Below are positions 1 to 6,293 of a stretch of DNA of 19,169 bases, in pieces. Origin of the DNA: Candidatus Woesearchaeota archaeon (GTDB taxonomy: Archaea > Nanobdellota > Nanobdellia > Woesearchaeales > ARS49); assembly GCA_016203345.1 (NCBI GenBank), contig JACQMZ010000059.1, forward strand, positions 1 through 19,169. The letters are read 5' to 3'. A program made the translations under genes and the position numbers. Every line of letters starts with the position of its first letter. Within the stretch, counting starts at the first letter, position 1. The notes beneath the pieces were generated by a model. The model did no database searches and was not told where the DNA came from. It saw nothing but the letters and a program-made list of their open reading frames with translations.

Positions 1-30
1 ACTTTGACAAATTTGATAGTTATTCAAAGT
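1..30. terminator. Small inverted repeat downstream of the first gene
   Basis: ACTTTGA at 1-7 pairs perfectly with TCAAAGT at 24-30. It lies 3' of the minus-strand gene ending at 113. Read on the minus strand, an open frame different from that gene's runs from about 130 to a TGA inside this repeat. It could be a transcription terminator or another intergenic palindrome. The window edge prevents a fuller view. Confidence 0.3.
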
Positions 31-112
31 TCTCTATAATCCGAGACGATCTTGCCGTTCTGCTGGTGTTTTGCTCCTTGTTGAATTGTTTTTTTGATCT
101 GGTCAATGGTTA

Positions 113-2074
113 TTATTGAGTTGTCAACTGGAGGAGTTTTGTTGCTGCGTCGCCAAGATTTTGCTGCGCTTGCGTAAGAAGGCCTTGATCGATTGCAGAC
201 AAGCCCTTCGCCACAACATCTGTCTGTTTATGGACCCATGGTGTTGCAATACTTGCAAGTGTTCGTTGCCAGGTGCTCATTTGTGTGCGTTTTGCTTTCA
301 CAACAATGAGCACTTCCCCCGCAACTTTTTTCACCGTTTCATCTGTTGCGCTGCTTTCAATGCTTGTAAGTTCATTGGTCAAATCATCAAGTATGCTTCC
401 CATGACTTCAGCTTGTTTTTTAAGATCAGGAATAGAAATCTGCGTAAGAGCGTCCGCATTCTTTGTGTCAGCAGCACTTTTTAGGAAAATAATTTTTCCT
501 GCAAACTTTCCAATTTGGTCTGTGAGCGAGCTCAATCGCGTGCTTATTTCGGTAATCTGTCCAAAAGTTGATGCTTTCGCTTCTCTTCTCTTATCAAGTT
601 CTTGTCTTGCTTGTTCAATTTTTTTCAAGTGATCATTCAGTGTTGGAATCTGCTGTTTGATAAACCCGTAATTCTTTTTGACTTCTGCGAGGAATTCCTG
701 CTCTTGTTGAACAACAGTTTGGATTTCTGGGAGGCTTGCATTGAGTCCATGAACAATTTTTCTGATTTCGCGCATTTTGGCGGCGATGGTTGGTCTGAGT
801 GCGACGATTTCGGCGTTTGTATCAACTATTGTCTTGGACGGGTCAGTGAGATCTCCGTACAAAACTGGCAGTTTGGTGAGAAAAGGCTCAGTCTGTGAGA
901 CAAGTTCCTGAAATTGGAGTGCTTTTTGAGACAGGTCCTTAATTTTTGTCTGTTGATCCTGGAGGCGTTTGTAGTGTTGGGCAATGTTGGTGAGAAGATT
1001 GGATGTGGGTGTGACTATTTGCTTTAACGATTGTTCTGCTTGTGGCCACACAGCTGAAATTTCGGTTGTTTTTTTGCTGGCATCGAGATCTTTCTGGTCT
1101 TTGTCAAGCCTGCCTTTGAGCCGTAGTAGTGACTGGTGTTCTTCGTAATAGGATCGTGCGAGTCGTGCCCATTGGTCTGGTAAGGGTGTGAGTTGTTGCG
1201 CGTATGTTGTTTTGACATTGCCAAGCCACTTGTTCAGTTCGATTATTTTTTGTTGGTGTTTTGCCAGTTCTGTTTGTGTCGGTAAGGTCACGCGGCCTGT
1301 CTGTTTTTTCTGATCAATTGCATCTGTTGCTGCATGATCTGCATCGGCGAGTTCAGTTTCCATCTGGTCAGTGCCTTGTTCAACTTCACGTGTGTTCTTA
1401 GATGACTTGACTACATCAGAACTTATTTTCGCAAGTTCTTGATCCGTTTCTGCAATTGGTTTCTCTTCTAACGTAATTTCTTCCATCTCTCTTTTCCCCA
1501 CCAGCCCTAATTTCTTTGCTCCAACAGCTCCGCCAAGTCCGAGTATTCCCATTCCCACTATGACGATGATTGCGATCCAACCGAGTGAGCTGATCCAGTT
1601 GATGGCGTTGTTGAGGATGGGGATTCTGGCTGTGCGTTGGACTTCGCCGAGGGAGTATTGGATGGTGATGAGGAGGACGAGTGCAATTATTAGCAGGGGC
1701 CATTTGAGTGCAGGGAAGGCGCTGTAGAGCAGGTAGAGTGCGCCGAGTGGGAGGAGCAGGAAGAGGATTGCCAACAGGGTTGCCCATAGGCTTCCGATGA
1801 GCGTGGCGACTGGCGCTGGGAGGAATGCGACGATCATGATGCCAAACAGTACGCCGATGATGATGCTGGTTAGTGTGCTGACGTGAAGGTGAGAGAGTAC
1901 TTCGTACAACACGAGCGTGACGAGGACGACGATGAAGATGCGCGCTGTTGTTAACGGATTGGCGGCGGCTTTCTCAAGGATGTCTTTGAGTGTTTCGCCG
2001 ACTGTGCCAAGTTCTTGCGCCAGGACAGGCAGCGCGAGCGCCAGAAGAAGCAACACCCACGCCGTCTTTTTCAT
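113..2074 (-). CDS. Membrane protein with signal peptide, multi-spanning module and long coiled-coil tail
   Basis: The 653-residue protein is of unknown function. A signal peptide covers residues 1-19 (MKK, hydrophobic core, PVLAQ). Several hydrophobic segments follow between about 44 and 190, then a charged helical region from about 195 to the end, rich in Gln, Lys and Glu and probably coiled coil. The membrane module (ARIFIVVLVTLVLYEVLS, then GVLFGIM, then SSLGWIAIIVIV) matches that of the gene at 3611-4621 segment by segment, so the two are paralogues. The tail resembles an elongated stalk or spectrin-like rod; which side of the membrane it lies on cannot be judged. The start is supported by an AT-rich box at 2096-2106, centred 27 bases upstream, which suggests a leaderless transcript. 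The C-terminus may continue in another frame beyond 113 (see findings). Confidence 0.85.
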   Translation of the reverse strand: MKKTAWVLLLLALALPVLAQELGTVGETLKDILEKAAANPLTTARIFIVVLVTLVLYEVLSHLHVSTLTSIIIGVLFGIMIVAFLPAPVATLIGSLWATLLAILFLLLPLGALYLLYSAFPALKWPLLIIALVLLITIQYSLGEVQRTARIPILNNAINWISSLGWIAIIVIVGMGILGLGGAVGAKKLGLVGKREMEEITLEEKPIAETDQELAKISSDVVKSSKNTREVEQGTDQMETELADADHAATDAIDQKKQTGRVTLPTQTELAKHQQKIIELNKWLGNVKTTYAQQLTPLPDQWARLARSYYEEHQSLLRLKGRLDKDQKDLDASKKTTEISAVWPQAEQSLKQIVTPTSNLLTNIAQHYKRLQDQQTKIKDLSQKALQFQELVSQTEPFLTKLPVLYGDLTDPSKTIVDTNAEIVALRPTIAAKMREIRKIVHGLNASLPEIQTVVQQEQEFLAEVKKNYGFIKQQIPTLNDHLKKIEQARQELDKRREAKASTFGQITEISTRLSSLTDQIGKFAGKIIFLKSAADTKNADALTQISIPDLKKQAEVMGSILDDLTNELTSIESSATDETVKKVAGEVLIVVKAKRTQMSTWQRTLASIATPWVHKQTDVVAKGLSAIDQGLLTQAQQNLGDAATKLLQLTTQ

Positions 2075-2095
2075 GCACGGGAAAACACTGTCTGA

Positions 2096-2106
2096 CTATT
2101 TAATTG
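2096..2106 (-). promoter_or_regulatory. TATA-like box of the 113-2074 gene
   Basis: CAATTAAATAG on the minus strand is centred about 27 bases before the ATG at 2074, the same distance seen at many other genes in this window. It implies a leaderless transcript. Confidence 0.55.
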
Positions 2107-2115
2107 TTTTGAGGT

Positions 2116-2400
2116 TTACGATTTTGTACTGTAGAACTCTTTGATGCTTGCGTATCTCCATTGGAGCGCCTGGTCTGGATTGCTTTTCAGATAGTCCCCA
2201 ACTTGTTTGAGTTTTTCTGCGTATTGGTCAGGCGTGAGTTTGAGTTGCTTTCGCGCTGTTTCGTTGAGCGCCAACATCCGTTTGTGCGCCTCTGTTTTTG
2301 TGCCGGTCTTCAAAGCGTCGCGTGCTTGCGCAAGGGTCTGCTGCATAATCCCTCTGTCATGTTCTAAAAGTGCCACGATGTGTTCAATGTCTGTACCCAT
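2116..2400 (-). CDS. Small helical protein, stand-alone relative of the C-terminal domain of the 3611-4621 protein
   Basis: The 94-residue protein has no membrane segment or signal peptide. Its sequence aligns with the C-terminal soluble domain of the membrane protein at 3611-4621. Both have LE-x-D-xxx-M-xx-TL near the start, L-x-xSP/TP-x-x-Y followed by a helix, and RYASIKEFY versus RYARVKQFF at the end. It is therefore a detached copy of that domain, possibly a soluble partner or competitor. The start at 2400 is chosen because the box at 2422-2432 is centred 27 bases upstream, as at other leaderless genes here. An in-frame ATG at 2415 is the alternative. The longer open frame upstream (to 2697) is the antisense shadow of the next gene. 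Confidence 0.75.
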   Translation of the reverse strand: MGTDIEHIVALLEHDRGIMQQTLAQARDALKTGTKTEAHKRMLALNETARKQLKLTPDQYAEKLKQVGDYLKSNPDQALQWRYASIKEFYSTKS

Positions 2401-2421
2401 GTTGGTTTGAGTCATGGGACT

Positions 2422-2456
2422 GGTTAAAAACCTTGTGGTGCGAAAGTTTTTAATAC
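2422..2456. promoter_or_regulatory. Divergent promoter pair between 2116-2400 (minus) and 2478-2966 (plus)
   Basis: GGTTAAAAACC at 2422-2432 serves the minus gene (ATG at 2400). GTTTTTAATAC at 2446-2456 serves the plus gene (ATG at 2478). Each is centred about 27 bases from its start codon. The two promoters are packed into 35 bases, so co-regulation or mutual interference is plausible. Confidence 0.5.
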
Positions 2457-2477
2457 ACATAGGGTGATGATGCTGGT

Positions 2478-2966
2478 ATGGTTGACGTGTCTGATGCGCT
2501 GAAGGATCAGGAAAAGCGTGCGCAGGCAGATGTTGCAAACCTTCTTGACGATTTGAATGGTATTGAAATAAAGGCAGGCGACTTGAGGGTGGAGTTGAAA
2601 CACTTTGAGGGTGTTCGGGCGGGGGAAATTTCAACTGTTGATAAAATTCATAAGATGTTGAATACGTTGAAGGATACGATTGCGCAGTATCATTCAACAG
2701 TGAATCGTATTTTGGGCGTGATGAGTTCTCTCAATACGAGGAAGACTGCCGTGTCGAAGGAGTCTTTTGTCGAGCTCAATGCCCAACTCAGGTCGCAAGT
2801 GCCTGTAGACAAGGCCCTGTTGAATGCCGCGACTCTGGATGCAGAAGTGGTGAACTTGCGTGCAATAGTTGAGGGATCGTTTAGCATAGAGGCGCGTGTG
2901 AAGCAGGACGTGGGCGGTTTGCTGAAGACGATAGAACAGATGCGGCGTGACATTCACGAGGTCTAA
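2478..2966 (+). CDS. Helical, coiled-coil protein of unknown function
   Basis: The 162-residue protein is charged and almost entirely helix-forming (repeated Leu/Val spacing, few Gly or Pro), without membrane segments or cysteines. I do not recognise the family. It begins MVDVSDALKDQEKRAQ and ends QMRRDIHEV. The start has a TATA-like box centred 27 bases upstream and a purine run GGGTGATG about ten bases upstream. Its stop overlaps the next start as TAATG, so the two genes are probably translated together. It lies between the two members of the paralogous membrane-protein family and may interact with their coiled-coil tails; that is inference from position only. Confidence 0.75.
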   Translation: MVDVSDALKDQEKRAQADVANLLDDLNGIEIKAGDLRVELKHFEGVRAGEISTVDKIHKMLNTLKDTIAQYHSTVNRILGVMSSLNTRKTAVSKESFVELNAQLRSQVPVDKALLNAATLDAEVVNLRAIVEGSFSIEARVKQDVGGLLKTIEQMRRDIHEV

Positions 2967-3592
2967 TGATTCAGTTTATCAACAAGGCATTGAATGATCA
3001 GCAAAAGGCTGAAGTAACGACAGCGTTGAAGGAGTTTTCATTGCCTGAGGAAAAGGTTGCGGTGAAGCCGTTGCTTGACGGAATAGGCAAGTTGTGTACG
3101 ATGGTGTCGACGATGGAGTCTGACTTGCAGAGTGAAGCGACTGCCGGAGCGCGAACCGAGTTGGATAAAATTCTCAAGCTTTTGAAGGATATGAGGGGGG
3201 TGTTGACTGATGTGTTGAATCATCATTACGCGATTGACAAAGCGCATGAAATTCATGGTGACACGTTGTCTGCCGAGTCTTTTGGCTTGAGTCATTTTCT
3301 TCAGTGGACTGAGACTGTTGATGCAACGCAAAAACACTTGAAAAGGATTGGCTTGACTCAAGCGCAGGAAGCCAAAGTTTTGTCGGACCTGCAAAAATTG
3401 TATGATGCGGTGAGTGGGGTGAAGAATTTTGGCGACAACGTGCCGCTGACGAGGAAAATTCCCTATTATTCTGATGAGTTGAAAGCTGCGAAGGATCATT
3501 TGGTTCCTGTGCTGACAGCGCTTCGCGGCTTTTACAACGTAACGGGTGGTCAAGGCTTGTTTGGCTGGTTGCGCACAGAACACATGAAGTAG
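2966..3592 (+). CDS. Helical protein of unknown function, coupled to the upstream gene
   Basis: The 208-residue soluble protein begins MIQFINKALNDQQKAE and ends GWLRTEHMK. It is mostly helical, with Lys- and Asp-rich surfaces and one Cys (near residue 44). No family is recognised. The ATG shares one base with the upstream TAA (TAATG), and GAGGT at 2958-2962 offers a Shine-Dalgarno site, the mode used by internal operon genes in this window. The gene ends 18 bases before the convergent gene at 3611-4621. The two-gene unit probably makes partner proteins. Confidence 0.75.
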   Translation: MIQFINKALNDQQKAEVTTALKEFSLPEEKVAVKPLLDGIGKLCTMVSTMESDLQSEATAGARTELDKILKLLKDMRGVLTDVLNHHYAIDKAHEIHGDTLSAESFGLSHFLQWTETVDATQKHLKRIGLTQAQEAKVLSDLQKLYDAVSGVKNFGDNVPLTRKIPYYSDELKAAKDHLVPVLTALRGFYNVTGGQGLFGWLRTEHMK

Positions 3593-3610
3593 CTGAGGTG
3601 CAGCGCGTTT

Positions 3611-4621
3611 TCAAGGTGCTTGAAAGAACTGTTTGACTCTTGCATACCTGGCTTCAAATCTTGCAAGGGTGTCGCTGTGTTGTTTTGTCGTTTGTGGGTC
3701 AAGGTTGTATGAGTGTGCTGTGCGCACGAGTTGGCTGAACAGTTGGAGATATTCTTGAAGTCTGGCGAGGATACGAGGGTAGTCTGTTGGTGAGTAGGAG
3801 AGTTCGCTTTTGCTTTTTTCCATGAGTGTTGTGAATAATTCTTGTTTTTGTGTTCGTTTCATGAGCTCTGGGGGTACGGTAAGGGTTTGTTTGACCACTT
3901 GAAGCGTGGCAGTCATGACTGCTTGGTCTTTTTCAAGTTTTGCAAGAATGTATTGGGAGCGTATGCTTAGTGTATTGAGGATTCTAAGTGTTTGTTCTGT
4001 TTTCTTGTCAGGCAGAGGTGGAGGAGTTGGTGGATGGGTAGGTGGTGCTGGAATGACTGGTGGTGTTGGAATGACTGGTGGTGTTGGTGGTAAGTGAGGT
4101 GTTGTGGGCGGAGTTGTTGGCGTAATCGCTGTGCGTACTTTTCCTCCCAGCAGGAGGATGATGACAACCAGCGCGAGTTGTGCGAGGAGGATGATTATTG
4201 TAATCCATCCGATGGACTGGAGTAGGACCGGCACGTCTCGTGCAATTGTTTTGAGCGTTGTTGACGCCCACGACAGTATGATGATGGCAAGGATGGACAG
4301 CACAATTCCGAGAGCTGGCTTTGGGAAGAGCGTATAAATTCCATAGAAGCCTGCGAGGGGAATGAGGAGCAGGACGAACGCAAACAAGAGCATCCAGGCG
4401 CTGCCCATAAGGATTGCCACGACGGGTGGGGTGAATGCCATGACGAGGATGCCGAACAACACACCGAGAGCGAGGGCAGCATGGTGTCTTATTTTCACGA
4501 CGCGCGACAGCAGTTCATAGAGGACGAGTGTAGCGATGCATAGAATGAATATGCGTGCAACGAGGACTTGGTTTGCCGCGGCGGCGCTGAACACGTCTTC
4601 AAGTGTGCCTGCAAGTGTCAT
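3611..4621 (-). CDS. Multi-spanning membrane protein with Pro-rich hinge and C-terminal helical domain
   Basis: The 336-residue protein has three parts. An N-terminal module of about 170 residues has several hydrophobic spans (ARIFILCIATLVLYELLS, GVLFGILVMAF, SIGWITIIILL). A hinge rich in Pro and Thr follows, with repeated TPPVIP and PAPP units. The last part, about 110 residues, is a helical domain. The membrane module is paralogous to that of the 113-2074 gene, and the helical domain is related to the small protein at 2116-2400. The start at 4621 is preferred over the longer open frame: GGAAGGTGAT lies just upstream, and the ATG overlaps the stop of the regulator gene as ATGA. The two are co-transcribed and the membrane protein is likely controlled with, or by, the regulator. 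Confidence 0.85.
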   Translation of the reverse strand: MTLAGTLEDVFSAAAANQVLVARIFILCIATLVLYELLSRVVKIRHHAALALGVLFGILVMAFTPPVVAILMGSAWMLLFAFVLLLIPLAGFYGIYTLFPKPALGIVLSILAIIILSWASTTLKTIARDVPVLLQSIGWITIIILLAQLALVVIILLLGGKVRTAITPTTPPTTPHLPPTPPVIPTPPVIPAPPTHPPTPPPLPDKKTEQTLRILNTLSIRSQYILAKLEKDQAVMTATLQVVKQTLTVPPELMKRTQKQELFTTLMEKSKSELSYSPTDYPRILARLQEYLQLFSQLVRTAHSYNLDPQTTKQHSDTLARFEARYARVKQFFQAP

Positions 4622-5061
4622 GTCACCATCACCTTCCAGAAGTTGTATGGGTTGATGATGACTCTTTCTCCTGTCAATAAGTGTTGGTATTTTTTGTAGT
4701 TGTTGAGAAAGTCTGTGAGCGTGATTGTTGGGATCCCTTTGATTGGCTGTTCTGCTATTGCGAGTCTTTCGCTGTTCGTGATGATGGCAAAGTTGGCTTT
4801 TGCGAGTATTGGTGATTGCCTGCGCGAAGTGAGTTTTTCGGCAAGCGAGTAGTATTCGAGATGGTCTGGGTTTGGCTTGAGACGGATGATGTGGCTTTTG
4901 CCGACAGGTACAACAGTCACGCATCCCTCTTTCACAAGTCGTCTGACTGCTTTTGTTATGGCCATTGGTGTAAGTTTCACTTGCCGCGCGATGGCCGCGC
5001 AGTGCAGGTCAGGAAGCCTGAGAACAAGACTGAGTATGCGAAGCTGGGTTTCTGTGAGCAC
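4618..5061 (-). CDS. Winged-helix DNA-binding regulator
   Basis: In this 147-residue protein residues 1-65 form a winged-helix domain: LTETQLRILSLVLRLP, then a helix-turn-helix (AAIARQVKLTPMAITKAVRRLVKEG) and a wing (CVTVVPVGKSHIIRL). The C-terminal half (LAKANFAIITNSERL to INPYNFWKVM) resembles the trailing domain of archaeal helix-turn-helix proteins related to nucleotidyltransferase partners, but I cannot assign a ligand. The start is a GTG at 5061, immediately downstream of TTTATATATATAAA at 5078-5091, so a leaderless message is likely. Its TGA overlaps the ATG of the membrane-protein gene. It may control its own operon or the divergent gene at 5241. Confidence 0.85.
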   Translation of the reverse strand: MLTETQLRILSLVLRLPDLHCAAIARQVKLTPMAITKAVRRLVKEGCVTVVPVGKSHIIRLKPNPDHLEYYSLAEKLTSRRQSPILAKANFAIITNSERLAIAEQPIKGIPTITLTDFLNNYKKYQHLLTGERVIINPYNFWKVMVT

Positions 5062-5077
5062 GACGCCGAGAAGCTGG

Positions 5078-5091
5078 TTTATATATATAAA
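5078..5091 (-). promoter_or_regulatory. TATA box of the regulator-membrane protein operon
   Basis: TTTATATATATAAA, a perfect palindrome, sits 17-30 bases upstream of the GTG at 5061. Being symmetric it could also drive plus-strand transcription, but the plus gene has its own box at 5199-5208. Confidence 0.6.
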
Positions 5092-5145
5092 CTTTAAGTT
5101 TATATGTGGGCGTTTAGCTTCTGTCTTCGCTCGCTCATCGCAAGT

Positions 5146-5189
5146 GAATTTTCTTGAGTGAGCGCTCAGAGCGCGAACTCAGAAAATTC
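5146..5189 (+). repeat. Hairpin element A (GA/GA-mismatch family)
   Basis: Outer arms GAATTTTCTTGAGT and ACTCAGAAAATTC pair, with one bulged T on the left. Then come GA on the left and GA on the right (a tandem G-A mismatch), an inner stem GCGCT/AGCGC and the loop CAG. The element lies in a divergent intergenic region and ends ten bases before the TATA box of the 5241 gene, so it is not a simple terminator. Confidence 0.75.
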
Positions 5190-5198
5190 GTGAGAAAA

Positions 5199-5208
5199 CT
5201 TTATATAT
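5199..5208 (+). promoter_or_regulatory. TATA box of the 5241-5744 gene
   Basis: CTTTATATAT is centred about 37 bases before the ATG at 5241, which predicts a leader of about ten bases. GGTGA at 5221-5225 is too distant to be a good Shine-Dalgarno site for this ATG. Confidence 0.55.
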
Positions 5209-5240
5209 GCCAATACAGTAGGTGAACAAAAAAAGGCGTT

Positions 5241-5744
5241 ATGAAAAAACTCACGATTCTAGTCCTTTTGGCAGTGTTCGCCGTAAGCGCATTTGCTCAA
5301 CAGCGTCAGGCGGCAGCTCCTGCAGGCCAGTTGATTTTGATTCCGGCAATTGCCATGGGGTTGATTCTTGGCATTTACGAATTTCTGTTATTGTCTCGTG
5401 ACGTGCAGATTGGCGGCCATAAATTCACGCATGGCATTACCGCGATCTTGATCTGCATCGCGGGCTCTGTGTTTTCGTTTAATGTTCCCTTGGTGTTTGC
5501 GCTTGTGCCTCAGTTGAAGACCATTCCATTGTTGGGCACAGAAATTGGTGTGAGAGTTTTGCTTGGTATTATTCTCGCGGCAAAAGTGCATGGCGCCTCG
5601 CAGGCCTTGAAGGGCGCAGGCCTGAACGTGCCTGGTGCTGGCGAGACGTGGTTCCACTCAATCTTGATTGGTGGCTTGGTTGCAGGCGGCCCGTTCTTGT
5701 TCCCGTTCGCAAAGCCGTTATTGCCTAAGTTTTTGCAAGGTTAA
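5241..5744 (+). CDS. Small membrane protein with signal peptide
   Basis: The 167-residue protein is not recognised. Residues 1-20 form a signal peptide ending in a good cleavage site (VSAFAQ, cut before or at Gln). A short polar Gln/Ala stretch follows, then about four hydrophobic segments: LILIPAIAMGLILGIYEFLLL, HGITAILICIAGSVFSFNV, VRVLLGIILAA and WFHSILIGGLVAGGPFLF. The loops are short and rich in Gly and Pro. It stands alone between a divergent regulator and the convergent eL33 gene, with hairpin elements on both sides. The signal peptide resembles that of the 113-2074 protein (both begin MKK and end in A-Q). Confidence 0.8.
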   Translation: MKKLTILVLLAVFAVSAFAQQRQAAAPAGQLILIPAIAMGLILGIYEFLLLSRDVQIGGHKFTHGITAILICIAGSVFSFNVPLVFALVPQLKTIPLLGTEIGVRVLLGIILAAKVHGASQALKGAGLNVPGAGETWFHSILIGGLVAGGPFLFPFAKPLLPKFLQG

Positions 5745-5772
5745 TCGATGTGTTCTATTCTGCTCTTGCTGC

Positions 5773-5811
5773 GAATTTTCTGAGTTCGCTTACACTCACT
5801 CAAGAAAATTC
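5773..5811 (-). repeat. Hairpin element B (GA/GA-mismatch family)
   Basis: This is an inverted-orientation member. On the minus strand it reads GAATTTTCTTGAGT, GA, a short centre GTGTAAGC, GA, then ACTCAGAAAATTC. The arms are the same as in element A but the cap is weak. It lies just 3' of the 5241-5744 gene. Confidence 0.65.
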
Positions 5812-5830
5812 ACATTATTGATGCTTGAAG

Positions 5831-5878
5831 TACTACCGTCGGAAATGCAATTACGGCAAAATAAGAAGTACCGTAGTA
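5831..5878. repeat. Small inverted repeat in convergent intergenic DNA
   Basis: TACTACCGT at 5831-5839 faces ACCGTAGTA at 5870-5878, giving eight pairs with one C-C mismatch. It lies between elements B and C. The 5745-5938 gap contains these three structures and no credible gene. Confidence 0.45.
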
Positions 5879-5890
5879 AAACTAAAATGT

Positions 5891-5935
5891 GAAGTTTGCT
5901 GAATGAGCGCTCACAGGCGCGAATTCGTAAACTTC
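5891..5935 (+). repeat. Hairpin element C (GA/GA-mismatch family)
   Basis: Outer arms GAAGTTTGCTGAAT and ATTCGTAAACTTC pair with the same single bulged T as element A but different bases. Then come GA/GA and an inner GCGC/GCGC stem with the loop TCACAG. The changed bases in the arms keep pairing. It lies just beyond the end of the eL33 gene. Confidence 0.75.
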
Positions 5936-5938
5936 GTA

Positions 5939-6202
5939 CTATTGAGCAAAAGTTACTTCTTGTCCTATTGCCTGTCCAGGCATGCCGCGTTCAAATATTA
6001 CTCTGACTGCTCCTTTGCCGCCGTGGAGGGCGCTGACAGTGCCGGCGATCGTGGTTTTATTTTTTCCTGGCGAGGTCCACGCAACTTTTTTGCCCAGGAG
6101 CGCTTTGGACTTCTCTTTATCAAGGCCTTCTATGGTGAGAATCATTTGGCGCTCTGACTTGCGTCGTCTGCTGCCTCGAAAGTTGACTATGACTGCTTTC
6201 AT
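5939..6202 (-). CDS. rpl35ae: Large-subunit ribosomal protein eL33 (L35Ae)
   Basis: This 87-residue protein is a component of the archaeal/eukaryotic 50S/60S subunit and is absent from bacteria. It has the family's typical features: MKAVIVNFRGSRRR at the start, QMILTIEG, GKKVAWTSPGK, a central V-x-A-LHGGKGAVRVIFERGMPGQAIG block, and full family length. Its promoter carries a 16-base segment identical to, and equally spaced from the ATG as, that of kae1. Transcription is probably leaderless and constitutive. It is a single gene, convergent with the small membrane protein. Confidence 0.95.
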   Translation of the reverse strand: MKAVIVNFRGSRRRKSERQMILTIEGLDKEKSKALLGKKVAWTSPGKNKTTIAGTVSALHGGKGAVRVIFERGMPGQAIGQEVTFAQ

Positions 6203-6222
6203 GGGTTTGACGAGAGGTGCAT

Positions 6223-6238
6223 GCTTTTTAAAGCTTGC
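6223..6238 (-). promoter_or_regulatory. BRE/TATA promoter of the eL33 gene
   Basis: On the minus strand this reads GCAAGCTTTAAAAAGC, ending 20 bases before the ATG at 6202. The identical 16-mer lies at exactly the same distance from kae1. The TTTAAA core is palindromic and may also serve the divergent glycosyltransferase gene at 6294. Confidence 0.65.
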
Positions 6239-6246
6239 GTCCTTTT

Positions 6247-6288
6247 GAATTTTCCGAACTCGCGCTGCGCGCTCGTTCAGGAAAATTC
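6247..6288 (-). repeat. Hairpin element D (GA/GA-mismatch family)
   Basis: On the minus strand: arms GAATTTTCCTGAAC and GTTCGGAAAATTC (one bulged T), then GA/GA, inner stem GCGC/GCGC and loop GCA. It ends five bases before the ATG at 6294, so it would form part of the leader if transcription starts at the shared TTTAAA box. Confidence 0.75.
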
Positions 6289-6293
6289 AGTAT

